A program made the position numbers and the translations under genes. This document shows, one piece after another, positions 45,150 through 56,686 of a stretch of 64,000 bases of DNA. Location of the stretch: positions 34,477,760 to 34,541,759 of the forward strand of contig JASWHV010000010.1 in assembly GCA_030760725.1 (NCBI GenBank), given 5' to 3'. A model generated the notes under the pieces. The model was given only the letters and a program-made list of their open reading frames with translations. It had not been told where the DNA came from and ran no database searches. The DNA is from Neostapfia colusana (taxonomy: Eukaryota; Streptophyta; Magnoliopsida; Poales; Poaceae). The first letter of the stretch is position 1, and each line of letters begins with the position of its first letter.

Positions 45150-46020
45150 GGACAACTAGCACTTAATATGACCGTAATTTATCTAAATATTTTCAATTTG
45201 ATTCAATACATGAAAGTTATGTACTTTAATTTTGAATTTGAAGACACGGTCTTTGAGCATACCTTGAATCAGGGTGGCGGGCGCTCGAGCGGGTGGGTGG
45301 GCGGGCGCCGGTGCGGTTGACGGGGTGGCGGGCACGCGTTGGGGTGGGTGGGTGCGGCTTCAAAGCTGCGGTAGCGGGGCGGTGGCAGTGGGGCAGCGGG
45401 GCGGCAGCGGCCGCTTGGGTGGGCGGCGGATGCGAGGTGGCGCTGTGGCAGCGGGGCGGCGGTGACCAAGGGCGGGGCGCGTGCTGGCCGGGGCGGGCAA
45501 GTGGGTGAGCGAGAGGGCGGGTGGCGGCCGGTGGCATCGAGAGGCACGGCATCGAGGGCGGGGCGTCGGTGGAAGGGCGCGGCGTGGGTCACCGGGGCAC
45601 GGGGCGCCGGCGCCGGGCGCCAGGCAGCGGCGGGCCGAGGCAGGCGGGCGGCGGTGAGCGGCAGGAAGGCGACATGGAGTAATGATTTTAAGCGGGTGCG
45701 GGCACGAGATGAGGCGGGGAGGTGGCGCGTGCGGCTAAGCCAGGTGTTAGGGTGCCTAAAACCGTTGGTTTTGGGTAGGGGCCGACGGCTATAACTAGAG
45801 CCATCGGTTCTCACTGCTTGGCTGACAGCTTCAGTTATAGCCGTCACCCTGAATCAAAGGACTGACGGCTATAACTTATAGCCGTCGGCCAGGGAGGAAA
45901 GACCGACAGATATAAATTTATGGCCATTGGGACTGAATACCGGCAGATTTAAGCCTTGTATGTTAAACGGCCCCAATGCCTATAAATAAACCGATGGCCT
46001 ATTACCCTTTTCTTGTAGTG
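45150..46020 (-). mobile_element. CACTA (En/Spm-type) transposon end fragment
   Basis: The right edge at 46020 reads, on the minus strand, CACTACAAGAAAAGGGT, a typical CACTA terminus. The 240 bases inside it hold several subterminal repeats of a GCCGTCGG or TATAGCCGTC type in both orientations (for example near 45780, 45840, 45865 and 45885), which bind the element's transposase in known cases. The stretch 45270-45700 is very GC-rich with strong G excess. The other terminus is not seen; the fragment meets C1 at about 45150. No transposase coding is visible. Confidence 0.7.
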
Positions 46021-46736
46021 TATATTATCATGAGAACATCTAAACCTACCACAAACATGGATTCCACAATTAAACAAGGAACTCTTCATCCAAGCATATG
46101 AATAAAAGAAAACTAATATTATTAAATATAATAAAGTCAATAACAATGGAAAAGATACACAAGTCATACCTTTCCCAAATAAGACTTGGGAACTAGAGGC
46201 TCCTTCCTACGGCCTAAACTCCACTAGGGACTTTGGATAGAGTGTGTATACAAGAGAGTACTACTCAAGTGGTGTGTGTGAGAAGTGAGGGGTGTGGGGT
46301 CCTATTTATATTCGAGTTGAGATCGGTTCCCGCCAGAATATGTGCGCGAATCAACCAGAACCGACTTCAGGGAGCCATAGCAGCGTGTCGACATGTGGAA
46401 GCTGATCAAGTTTGGAGGACTTACCATGTGGCTGTCAGGTGAGCCCTCAGGTGTTTCCCGGGTTATACGTCGTGAGAATCCCACGGATACTCCTACAGGT
46501 GATCCATTGGATCCATGGACTGCCATGTGTCATCCTCTGATTGGCTGGAAGTGTATATTTTACGATTGCTCCCCTAAATCCTCCTCAATTCTGCATATTT
46601 TCCCTGAATGCACATTTCTTTCTAGGTGCAACTGGAACTATGTTATTTGCAAAGGTAATGTGTGCAAGAAATGTTTATTCATTCACATATTTGAGTAATA
46701 TTTACCGTCAAAATTGGTACTTAACGACCATCAACA
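46021..46736 (-). repeat. LTR-like segment, possibly Athila-type
   Basis: On the minus strand it starts TGTTGATGGTCGTTAAG at 46736, just after an AAGCTTGGGGGACTT purine-rich tract. This pairing of PPT and LTR start resembles grass Athila-like elements. A TATA box lies at 46302-46310. The left end meets the CACTA terminus at 46020, so the true LTR edge is uncertain and the CACTA element may have inserted here. The lineage call is from memory of similar sequences. Confidence 0.4.
46302..46310 (-). promoter_or_regulatory. TATA box in the LTR-like segment
   Basis: The minus strand reads TATAAATAG, with a purine-poor transcribed sequence to the left that would form R/U5. It supports the LTR reading of 46021-46736. 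Confidence 0.45.
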
Positions 46737-47445
46737 AAGTCCCCCAAGCTTATCCTTTGCTTGTCCCGAAGAAAAGATCAAGACTTAGGTTGTTGATCAG
46801 GAGTTGCTACAATGTTCTACTTTTCAATAGTACCAAGTGCACAACAGAATATTCTACCTCGTATTAAATAAATTAGCAATGGTACCCACCCTTTGCCTTA
46901 GTCAACATGGGGTGTATGCTATCTCCTCTTCTTGAGTGGTTGAAATATAGAACAGTAAATCAAGCATGTATCACCTATATTCTAAGTTCCACTTAAAGTC
47001 CGGAGAGTTTAAAATGGTTTTCAATTTTCAAATTTCCTTAAATGATACTCTAAGTCACTCTTTCAAATTTCCTATCTTTTACTTTATTGATATTGGGTTT
47101 CATGTCTAGCCGACCCCAACAGGCTTGGGATAAAGGCTTGGTTGTTGTTGTTGTTGTTGTTGCCTTAAATGATACTCTAAGTCACTCTTATTTGTAAGTG
47201 GAATTTTCCTCACCAAGGCAATGCCTCTTTTGGTCCTACCTCTTTGTGGATCTTGGTAGGGAACAAGAGTAGGCATATTTGCATCACATATTTTGCTAAG
47301 TCAAAATAGTAAGCCTTAGGAGAAAACAAATCATACTCTAGATCATGATGTGCGTGATGGAAGATATGTGGGAATGGAAGATAACTCCTGTTTATGGACT
47401 CTCTTTATTTTCAGGATTAAACATGGCTATTTTTTCTCTCTTTTT
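46737..47445 (-). other. 3' internal fragment of the Athila-like element
   Basis: It starts with the purine tract (46737-46751 on the plus strand reads AAGTCCCCCAAGCTT) and continues without long frames. A SINE is inserted at 47063-47162. The right end is cut by the CRM2 LTR at 47446. No coding is recognised. Confidence 0.4.
47036..47189 (+). mobile_element. Au-type SINE tail with 27 bp target duplication
   Basis: A 27-base direct repeat at 47036-47062 and 47163-47189 encloses 100 bases (47063-47162). They end with CAGGCTTGGGATAAAGGC and a (TTG)n-type tail, the characteristic 3' end of Au SINEs, preceded by CTAGCCGACCCCAA. The promoter boxes of a full SINE are absent, so it is 5'-truncated. 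The long duplication and tail fit target-primed insertion with LINE machinery. Confidence 0.8.
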
Positions 47446-48442
47446 TGATAGGGTGAAACCTGGGGGTGGCCTGATCTTCACGGCAGTAGGTACGACGAAG
47501 GGCAAATGGAAAAATCGGACAGTGGAACGAACAATGGTAACCAGCTGAAAACAGCGGATTAACTAGCTTTATACCTGCCAAGGTTGGATGCGACCAAGTG
47601 ATGGGGAGAGAGGCACTGAAGTCTTTGAGAACTTCGACTCGATCTCGGAACGACCACAGAACCACAACACAAGATAATTAGCTTTATACCAGCCAAGGTT
47701 GGTTGCGACCAAGCGACGGGGAGAGAGGCACCAAAATCATGAGAATTTCGATTCGATCTTCGAATGACCACAGAACCACAAACCGGAAACTAATCCACAA
47801 GTCCATGAAGAATCAGGAAGAACAAAGGTGTGCAAGGCACTCAGAATTATATTGTTTATCAAATGATCAATGGTTGTTTTTCCAGTAGCACAAGGGTGTT
47901 ATTTATACTACGAACAACTATCCTAGTTAGGTTTGAACTAAAGTCACCACTTTTTGAAGTGGAGGGCTAGCTAGTGAGCAATTCACGAAGTAGTCTTTGG
48001 TCCTCGCGCGTCTACTCACCTTCTGCGCAGTCTTTAGTAATTTGACCATAACTCCAGCTTGCAAACTCCAAACGACGCACCATTTGTTGCGTTGGAAAGT
48101 AGACTTGATAAGCTTTCACATCATGTGTATTATGCCCCTGGAACGTGACAGATTTGTACAGAATTACACGTGAAGTTGAGGCTGCTGCAGTCCACCCGTT
48201 TTCAGATCGGACGGTATGAATTAACTTGGTTCTTTTCCGTGGCAGCCAATGATGCTCCTTCATGTGTAAACCTGAGTATCACGTAATCACACGACTTAGG
48301 TAGCATATTATTCTCATTAATATTAAAATATAATGTAGAGAGGAAAGCATTGACCTGTTGTTCAAGTTTCTTAGCACGAGTTCGTGTAATCGGTCCTTAG
48401 TAGGATTTTTTATTTGTGTCCTTTGCTGTGACGTCCACATCA
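47446..48442 (-). repeat. CRM2 3' LTR
   Basis: Minus strand TGATGTGGACG at 48442 to CACCCTATCA at 47446, 997 bases. It follows the purine run GAGGGGGAGGA next to the end of pol. The pol frame seems to run on into the LTR (GPITRTRAKKLEQQVNAFL, about 48340-48400), a trait of CRM-group chromoviruses. Confidence 0.75.
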
Positions 48443-51400
48443 TCCTCCCCCTCTTGAAAAGAAGTCGTCCTCGACTATTCTTCTCCAAAGTAAGGAGACA
48501 GGTCAGCGACGTTGAATGTTGTACTTACGCCAAATGTACTTGGAAGGTCAATCTCATAAGCATTGTCATTGATCTTTCAAAGTACTTTGAAAGGACCATC
48601 TGCTCGAGGCTGCAATTTGGACTTGCGATGCACAGGAAATCGTTCCTTGCGTAAGCAAAACAAATATCCTATTGCAAATTCCACTTTCTTGTGACCCTTA
48701 TTGGCACGCCTCTCATAGAATTTTGTCATTTTCTCTATGTTTGCATGCACTTGATTATGAAGTTTCTTGACAGATTCAGCACGCTTGCTTGCATCAAAGT
48801 TCTCGCGTTCCAGCAAAGGCAAAGAAAGAAGATCGATAGAAGCAGTGGGTTTGAAACCATATACTATCTCAAATGGACAAAAATTTGTTGTTGAGTGTAC
48901 TGCCCTGTTGTAAGCAAATTCTACATGTGGCAAACTTTCTTCCCATAGTTTCAAGTTATTCTTTAGAACAACTCGTAATAATGTTGATAATGTGTGATTC
49001 ACCACTTCGGTTTGCCCATCTGTTTGCAGATGACATGTTGTGGAAAATAGCAGTCGTGTACCAAGTTTTCCCCAAAAGGCCTTCCAAAAGTAGCTCAAAA
49101 ACATTGTGTCACGATCTGAAACAATAGTCCACGGTACACCATAAAGTCATACAATTTCCCTGAAAAACAATTCAGCAATATGTGAAGCATCATCGCTCTT
49201 TTCACAGGGAATAAAATGAGCCATTTTACTAAATCAGTTCACTACAACAAAAATAAATTCTCTCCCCCTCTTTGTTCGAGGTAGACCCAGAACAAAGTCC
49301 ATAGAAATGTCTTCCCATGGAACGCTAGGAATAGGTAGAGGAGTATATTGACCATGAGGGTTCAAACACGACTTAGCTTTGTTGCAGATGACACAATGTA
49401 GAACATGCCTCTCTGCGTCTCTTCTTATCTTGGGCCAAAAGAAGTGATCGACCAGCACTTGCTCTGTTTTCTTGGTACCAAAGTGGCCCATCAAGACTCT
49501 AGCATGAGCTTCCTGCACAAGCGTTAGACGAAGAGAGCAATCTGGAATGCAAAGTTTGTTAGATCGAAATAAAAATCCATTATGCATATGAAATTTCTTC
49601 CATCCTTTTCGATCACAAGACTTAGAATATGGTTCAGAAAAATATGAATCAGAGGCATACAAGTCTTTGATACTTTCTATGCCAAGCACTTTTGCATCAA
49701 GTTGAGACAACAAAACATGACGTCTAGATAAAGCATCCGCAACAACATTGTCCTTCCCTTTCTTGTACTTTACAATGTAAGGAAATGTCTCAATAAATTC
49801 ATTCCATTTTGCATGTATTTTTTTCAGTTTTAATTGACCTTTAAGATGTTTCAAATATTCGTGATCTGAATGTATGATAAATTCTTTAGTCAAAAGATAG
49901 TGCTGCAAAGTTTCTAAACATCTAACAAGAGCATATAATTCTATGTCATAAATTGAATAATTGAGAGTTGGACCACTTAGCTTTTCACTGTAATATGCAA
50001 TTGGTCGACCTTCTTGCATAAGAACGCCTCCAACTCCTACTCCACTTGCATCACATTCAATCTCAAAATTCTTACCGAAATCCGGGAGAGCAAGTAGTGG
50101 GGCTGAGTCAACTTCTTCTTCAGCTCTTCAAATGCTTTTGTTTGTGTTTCTCCCCAATGAAAAGGTATGTCTTTCTTTGTCAACTCGTTGATTGGGGCAG
50201 CAACGGTACTAAAATCTTTCACAAAACATCGATAGAAACCTGAAAGTCCAAGAAAGCTTCGCACTTGGCTGACATTTTGTGGATGCATCCACCCATGAAC
50301 AGCTTTAACCTTTTCTTCATCGACCTCCACTCCTTGAGCTGAAACAACAAAACCAAGAAAGACTACATTGTCGGTGCAAAAGGTGCACTTTGCAAGGTTA
50401 GCAAACAATCATTCTTTTCTCAAAACAGCAAGCACACATTTTATATATTCCACGTGTTCATCAAGATATTTGGTGTAAATTAAAATATCATCAAAGTAAA
50501 CCACAACAAACTTTCCAATAAAGGATCTAAGAACATGATTCATCAATCTCATAAAAGTACTAGGAGCATTTGTCAATCCAAAAGGCATCACCAACCATTC
50601 ATATAAGCCAAATTTGGTTTTATAAGCTCTTTTCATTCATCTCCTACTTCTCAAGTTAATTTTTGTAAATATGATAGCACCACTAAGCTCGTTAAGCATG
50701 TCATCAAGTCTAGGTAATGGATGTCTATACCTTATCGTAATGTTATTTATGGCCTGGCAATCAACACACATCCTCCATGAATCATTTTTCTTTGGAATAA
50801 AAGAACAGGAACTCTACAAGGTGAGAGACTTTCACTTACGTAAACTTTGTTGATGAGCTCCTGTACTTGGCGCTGAATTTCTTTTGTTTCCACTGGGTTG
50901 GTGCGGTATGGTGCACGATTAGGAAGCGGAGCACCAGGAACAAGGTCATTTTGATGCTCAATTCCCCTCTTTGGTTGCAGCCCTGGTGGTACTTCTTCCG
51001 GAAATACTCCTTCATATTCCTGCAATACATCAAAAACAGCGTGTGGCAATGTAGAGGAGAAATCATTAGTGGTAAGAAAATTGTCCTTGTACAGGAGTGC
51101 ATAGAACGTGGCATTGGGTTCACTCAGTTCTTTTCAATCCCCTTTTGTAGCTATCATCAGTAAACCCTCTTTTCTCTTTGGCTCGGCTCTTTGCAACTGT
51201 GGAGTTTTATTTGACTGTGGAAGCAATCCCTCACTATGTTTGTGGGTCACTCGCAAGTGGTTTTCACTCTCTCGCTGTTTTCTTCTCAGATCATCCTTCA
51301 CAATTTCCTCTGTTTTCAATGGAAGTAGAGTGATATGCTCTCCATTGTGCATGAAGATAAGCTTGTTAGCATGACCACAAATCTGAACATCACGACCATA

Positions 51401-52326
51401 TAGCCATGGTCGTCCTAAAAATAGCTGACAAACGTGCATGGTCTTTATACTTCCCAATAGAGAAAGGACCAATTATGGTGTTTGTGACACATAGTGCCCC
51501 ACAATCATAAAGCCATTGCATCTTGTATGGGTTAAGATGACGCTGCTGTTTGAACCACATTTTCTCCACTAATTCTTGACTTGCAATATTATTGCAGCTG
51601 CCATTATCAACGATAAATTTGCATACTTCATCGTTGATCATGCCTCTGGTATGAAAAATTGTGGCGCTGTCCATTATCTTCTTTTACAGCCGTGACACTA
51701 AGCACTCAACGAGAAATGAAGCAATTATCATCACCTTCTTCGGGTTGGATCTCATTCTCATTATCTTTAATTTATTCATCATAGCATGGTGCATCTTCTG
51801 GTTCACTTTCAGATTCCCATTCTCCTTGTTCATTCACAATCATTTCGAGTAGGACACTCAGCAGCAATATGTCCACGCACTTGGCACTTGTGACACACAA
51901 TGCTTCGGCTATTTGAAGAGGACGCAGCTGCTGATGCAACAGAAGGGGCTGCTGTACTAGTAGTGCGACATCGTTGCTCTTGTTGAATTGTAGGCGAAGA
52001 AGCAGCTGAAACTGATGTTTTTGCAGTACCAATGGATGGAGAAGACTTATCTGCACCGCCTTGAGATTTCCCCTCAACGAAAGATGTACCGGGTTGCTAC
52101 CGGTTCCAAGGAAAAGATCGACCACCATAGGATCAATTTCGTCGAGCTTGCTGAAATTTTCTTTCGGTGCGCATAGCTTGATACACAAGGCTCTGCAAAT
52201 TGTGGTATGGAAACATCTCAAAAAAATCAGAGATTTCAGCATTAAGGCCATGCAAAAATCTTGCCATCTTTGATTCTTCATCTTCTCTAATTCCTGATCT
52301 AATCAGCAACAACTCCATTTCCTTGT
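48443..52326 (-). pseudogene. CRM2 gag-pol of a CRM-like chromovirus, 5' truncated
   Basis: From right to left: gag middle (52326 to about 52140, KMARFLHGLNAEISDFFEMF), zinc knuckle CHKCQVRGHIAAECPTR (about 51860), protease (IVDNGSCNNIASQELVEK, about 51590), RT (PPGLQPKRGIEHQNDLVPGA near 50970; [20 protein letters not shown] and YFDDILIY near 50500), RNase H and integrase. The RNase H has [11 protein letters not shown] near 49860. The integrase has [13 protein letters not shown] near 49280, SDRD near 49120 and [10 protein letters not shown] near 49010, so its catalytic residues look kept. The end is RADGPFKVL, then [10 protein letters not shown]. Stops and frameshifts are spread throughout; the start of gag and the leader are missing. 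Confidence 0.8.
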
Positions 52327-53359
52327 TGATGTGGACATCCCAGCATCACATACACGTACACGAGCTTATTAAGGACTTGCTATGCACACTCGTGTTCAAA
52401 AACTCGACCAAGAGGTGAATTCTTTCCTCTCTGGATTATATTTTAATATTGATTAGAATGATATGTTATCTAAGTCGTGTAATTACGTGTTACACAGGTT
52501 TACCCATGAAAGAACATCATTGGCTGGCACAAAAAAGAACCAAGTCAGTTCGCACTATCCGAACTTTCGTTGGCGCGATAGTTCGCCTTGACCGAGCTGA
52601 GAACGGGTAAACTGCATGAACCTCAACTTCACGTGTAATCCTGTACCAATCTGTCACGTTCCAGGGCCCATAATAAACACGGTGTGAAAGTATATCAAGT
52701 CAACTTGGCAACGCAGCAAACGGTGCATCGTTTGGACTTTCCAAGCAGAAGTTATGGCTAAATTACTAAATACTGCGCAGAAGGTGAGAAGAAGCGCGGG
52801 GATCAAAGACTACTTCGTGAATTGCTCAGTAGCTGGTTTCCCACCTCAAAACGTGGTGACTTCAGTTCACACCTAGCTAGGAGGGTTATTCCTAGTATAA
52901 ATATCACCCTTGTGCTCCTGGAAAGACAACCACCTTTGTTGTTCCAGGTTCTTCATGGACTTGAGAAGTAATCCCTCAGGAGTCCCCTAATTCATGTTAT
53001 AGGCTTTCGGGCCTTTTGTGTGGTTCCGGTTTCTGGTTCTACGGTCGTTCGGAGATCGAGTCGAAATCCTCAAGGTTTCGGTGCCTCTCTCTCTCCGTTG
53101 CTTGGTCTTGGCTGTTATAAAGCTAGTTATCTCGGATTATGGTTATGTGGTTGTTTGGAGATCGAGTTGAAGTTCTCAAAGACTTCGGTACCTCTCTCCC
53201 CATCACTTGGTTGCATCCAACCTTGGCAGGTATAAAGCTAGTTACCCTATTGTTTTCAGCTAGTTACCATTGTTCGTTCCGCTGTTAGATCTTTCCATTT
53301 GCCCTTCATCGTACCTACTGCCGTGAAGATTGAGCCACCCCTCGGGTTTCACCCTATCA
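52327..53359 (+). repeat. CRM-like 5' LTR in inverted orientation to CRM2
   Basis: Plus strand TGATGTGGACATC at 52327 to CACCCTATCA at 53359, 1033 bases. It aligns to the reverse complement of 47446-48442, with roughly a quarter of positions different in the first 200 bases. It abuts CRM2 gag on the left and is followed by a PBS on the right, so it is the 5' LTR of a plus-strand element. Confidence 0.8.
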
Positions 53360-53361
53360 TT

Positions 53362-53485
53362 TGGTATCAGATTTTGGGTTTACATGGTAGCTACGATCCT
53401 CATATCATCCATTTGTTATCACCATTTTTTCTGTTATCCATCTCGTGTTTTTCGTGTCATACGTATAGTCCACTAAACCACCACA
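53362..53485 (+). other. PBS and short leader of the plus-strand CRM-like element
   Basis: TGGTATCAGA (53362-53371) is a tRNA-iMet type site two bases from the LTR. The leader after it weakly resembles the CRM1 leader near 34100-34168 read on the minus strand. It breaks off at about 53485, where protease sequence of D starts. Confidence 0.65.
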
Positions 53486-56400
53486 AAAAGTAACCGAACC
53501 TTTGTGTAGTACCGAGTTTATACTTGATATGCTCTCCGGGTGGGAAAATAACAGCTGATAGGATGGTCTATAGAGCATCATTACAATTGGGTGGGAATCT
53601 ATACCCGACTTCTCTAATCATGATAGAGAGTCAAAAATTTGATGTCATTTTAAGAATGTAATGGCTACATCGCCATGGTGCTGTTCTTGACATCATTCCA
53701 CGTGTGGTTCATTTAAACTCTCCACTTCATGAACCACATGTTCTTATTCTTGACCGTTCGGTTTAAGAAGCTCCAAACACATATAACACGGAAGCCACAA
53801 AACTTGAGGATATTCGTGTGGTCCGTGAATACCCGGATGTCTTTACGGATGATCTCCCGGGCATGCCACCCGAACGAGATGTTGAGTTAAAGATTGAACT
53901 TGTACCTGGGACGACACCAATACCACGGAGACCGTATAAGATGGCTCCAAACGAGCTAGCTGAATTGAAGGAGCAGCTCAATGATTTAATGAAGAAGGGT
54001 TGTTCCTCGCCATGGGGATGCTCAGCGCTGTTTGTGAAGAAGAAGGATGAAACCTTGAGGTTGTGTGTGGATTACTGACCTCTCAATGCCGTCACCATTA
54101 AGAATAAATATCCACTGCCCCGCATCAATATTCTCTTCGATCAACTTGTGGGTGCGAGTGTATTTCAAAGATGGATCTTCGCTCCGGATATCACCAAATC
54201 CAGATCCGAGCGGAGGATATTCCGAAGACGGCCTTCTCGACGAGATATGGGCTGTATGAATACCTCGTCATGTCCTTTGGTCTCACCAACGCCCCGGCAC
54301 ATTTCATATATCTTATGAACTCAGTGTTAATGCAGGAGTTCGACAAGTTCGTGGTGGTGTTCATAGATGGTATCTTGGTTTACTCCAAGTCTGAAGAAGA
54401 ACACGCCAAGCACTTGCATATCGTGCTTCAACGATTGTGAGACCATAAGCTTTACGCCAAGTTCAGCAAGTGCGAGTTTTGGATCAGCCAAGTGCCATTT
54501 CTTGATCATATTATTTCTGCAGAAGGCATTGCAGTTGATCCTGGCAAAATCGAACAAGTGCTGAAATGGAAGTCCCCCACATCAGTCCACGTAGTCAGGA
54601 GTTTCCTCGGGTTAGCAGGATATTACCGGAGATTCATACGGAATTTCTCCAAGCTTGCTAATCCGATGACTGAACTGTTGAAGAAGGGGATTAAATATGT
54701 TTGGAGCTCAGCTTGTGAAGAAGCTTTTCAACCATTAGTGAAGCATCTTACAACAGCCCCGGTGTTAGCTGAACCGGATACAACCAAGCCCTTTGACGTA
54801 TATTGTGATGCGTCCGACATCGGGCTTGGCTGTGTATTGATGCAAGGAGGAAGAGTGGTCACCTATGGCTCACGTCAACTTCGTAACCACGAGCAGCACT
54901 ATCTGACTCATGATCTTGAGTTCGCTGCTGTGGTGTTGGCCTTGAAAATGTGGAGGCACTGTTTACTTGGAAACTTAGTGCACCTCTACACCGACCACAA
55001 GAGTCTGAAGTATATATTCACTCAAAAGGAGTTGAATATGCGGCAACGGAGATGGTTAGAGCTGATCAAAGACTACGAGATCGTGATTCACTACCATCAC
55101 GGCAAGGCAAACATGGTTGCCGACGCCTTAAGCCGCAAATCTCATGTCAATAATCTGTCCATCACCCCACTTGAAGAGGAGGAGCCGAGTCTATATGTGG
55201 TTCCATGTGGGGCATTATATAATCTTGCTCTCATCCCTACCATACAAGAGGAGATTATGGAAGCTCAGAAGGAAGACGTGGGAATGTCACACATTCGGAG
55301 AAGGATGAAGAATGGCAAAATAAAATGCTTCCGAAGAGATGAACACGACACTCTATGGTTTAAGGACCGTATAGTGGTACCCCGTGACATGAAGCTTAGG
55401 AAATAAATCTTGGACAGTGTTCATTTGTCCAAGTATTCTATTCATCTGGGCAGCAACAAGATGTACCAGGATCTGAAAACCAGGTTTTGGTGGACACGGA
55501 TGAAAAGAGAAATCATGAAGTACGTATCCGAATGTGATACGTGTCAGCGTGTGAAAGCCGGACAGCTGCAACCATTGAACATTCAAGCGTGGAAGTGGGA
55601 GGATATCAGCATGGACTTCATTGTTGGTTTACCTCTCACGTCTCACAAGCATGACTCAATTTGGGTAATAGTTGATCGACTAACCAAGCCGGCTCATTTT
55701 ATCCCCGTATATGTGGCCAACCAATATGCAGAGTTGTATATTGCGAGGATCTTCTGCTTGCACGGTGTTCCCTGCTCCATTATTTCAAATTGTGGTGCGC
55801 TGTTTGCCGCTCGGTTTTGGGAACAGCTGCACGCATCATTGGGAACCAAACTGATCCGAAGCTCCGCGTATCACCTGCAGACGGATGGTCAAACTGAACG
55901 GGTGAATCAAGTGCTTGAAGACATGCTACGCGCTTGTGCCATCCACCACAGACAAAATTGGGACGATCATTTGCAGTTGGCAGAGTTTTCTTACAATAAT
56001 TGCTATCAAGGTAGCATCAAGATGGTGCCGTCACCCCTCAACTGGTGCGAGTATGGCGAGCGAGTTATCTACAACATTGAACTTGTGAATGAGGCTGAAG
56101 AACGAGTGCGAGTAATACAAGCCAATCTCAAGGCTGCTCAATCTCGTCAGGAGAGCTATGCGAATAAAAGACGCCGTCCTCTTCACTTCTACATCGGGGA
56201 CCATGTGTTATGTCCTTGTGTCTCCGATGAAGAGTTCATCGTTTCGGAGTGAAGGGCAAACTTGCGCCACGATTCCTCGGTCCATTTACCGTCATTGAAA
56301 AATGCGGACCCGTGGCCTATTGCCTGGAGTTACCGGCGACACTCGCAGGGATTCACAACGTCTTCCACATCTCTCAGCTGAGGAAGTGCCTCAAACCCAC

Positions 56401-56623
56401 GGCTGAAATCCGCACTGAAGACATAGAAGTTCTTCAACCGGACCTCACATACGCAGAATATCCAATCCGGATTATCGATGAAAAGACTTGCCCCACAAGA
56501 AACCAGACCTTACGGTTCTACAAGGTCTTGTGTAGTAACCTTACCACTGATGAGGCGACATGGGAAAGCGAGGAATATCTACGAACTAATTATCCGGACT
56601 TAAAATCATCATATACCTGGTAA
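53486..56623 (+). pseudogene. Element D protease-RT-RNase H-integrase-chromodomain
   Basis: It starts within the protease after the active site (ICSPGGKITADR at about 53525; FDVILRM then a stop), so gag and the DSG site are lost. The RT begins at about 53820 ([15 protein letters not shown]) with a TGA in VDY*PLNAV (54076), a one-base loss at about 54166, and FIDG at 54360-54371 in place of FIDD. RNase H follows (FDVYCDAS about 54795; [22 protein letters not shown]). The integrase has HLSKYSIH...[20 protein letters not shown] and QTDGQTERVNQ, but SNCG replaces SDRG (Asn codon 55788-55790). A frame change near 56250 leads to [11 protein letters not shown] and a chromodomain ([19 protein letters not shown]), stop at 56621. 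Confidence 0.85.
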
Positions 56624-56670
56624 TGTTTCCCCACTTTGCATTTCTTTTTTAATCTCGGGACGAGATTCTT

Positions 56671-56686
56671 TTTAAGGGGGGACGGA
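56671..56686 (+). other. Polypurine tract of element D
   Basis: TTTAAGGGGGGACGGA directly before the LTR start at 56687; nearly the same as the tract of A. Confidence 0.8.

Noticed and set aside
45226..45847. Pro/Ala/Arg-rich frames of up to 192 codons in the CACTA fragment
   Set aside because: Composition-driven (very GC-rich, strand-skewed), overlapping on both strands, no domain. A captured exon stays possible and is noted as a finding.
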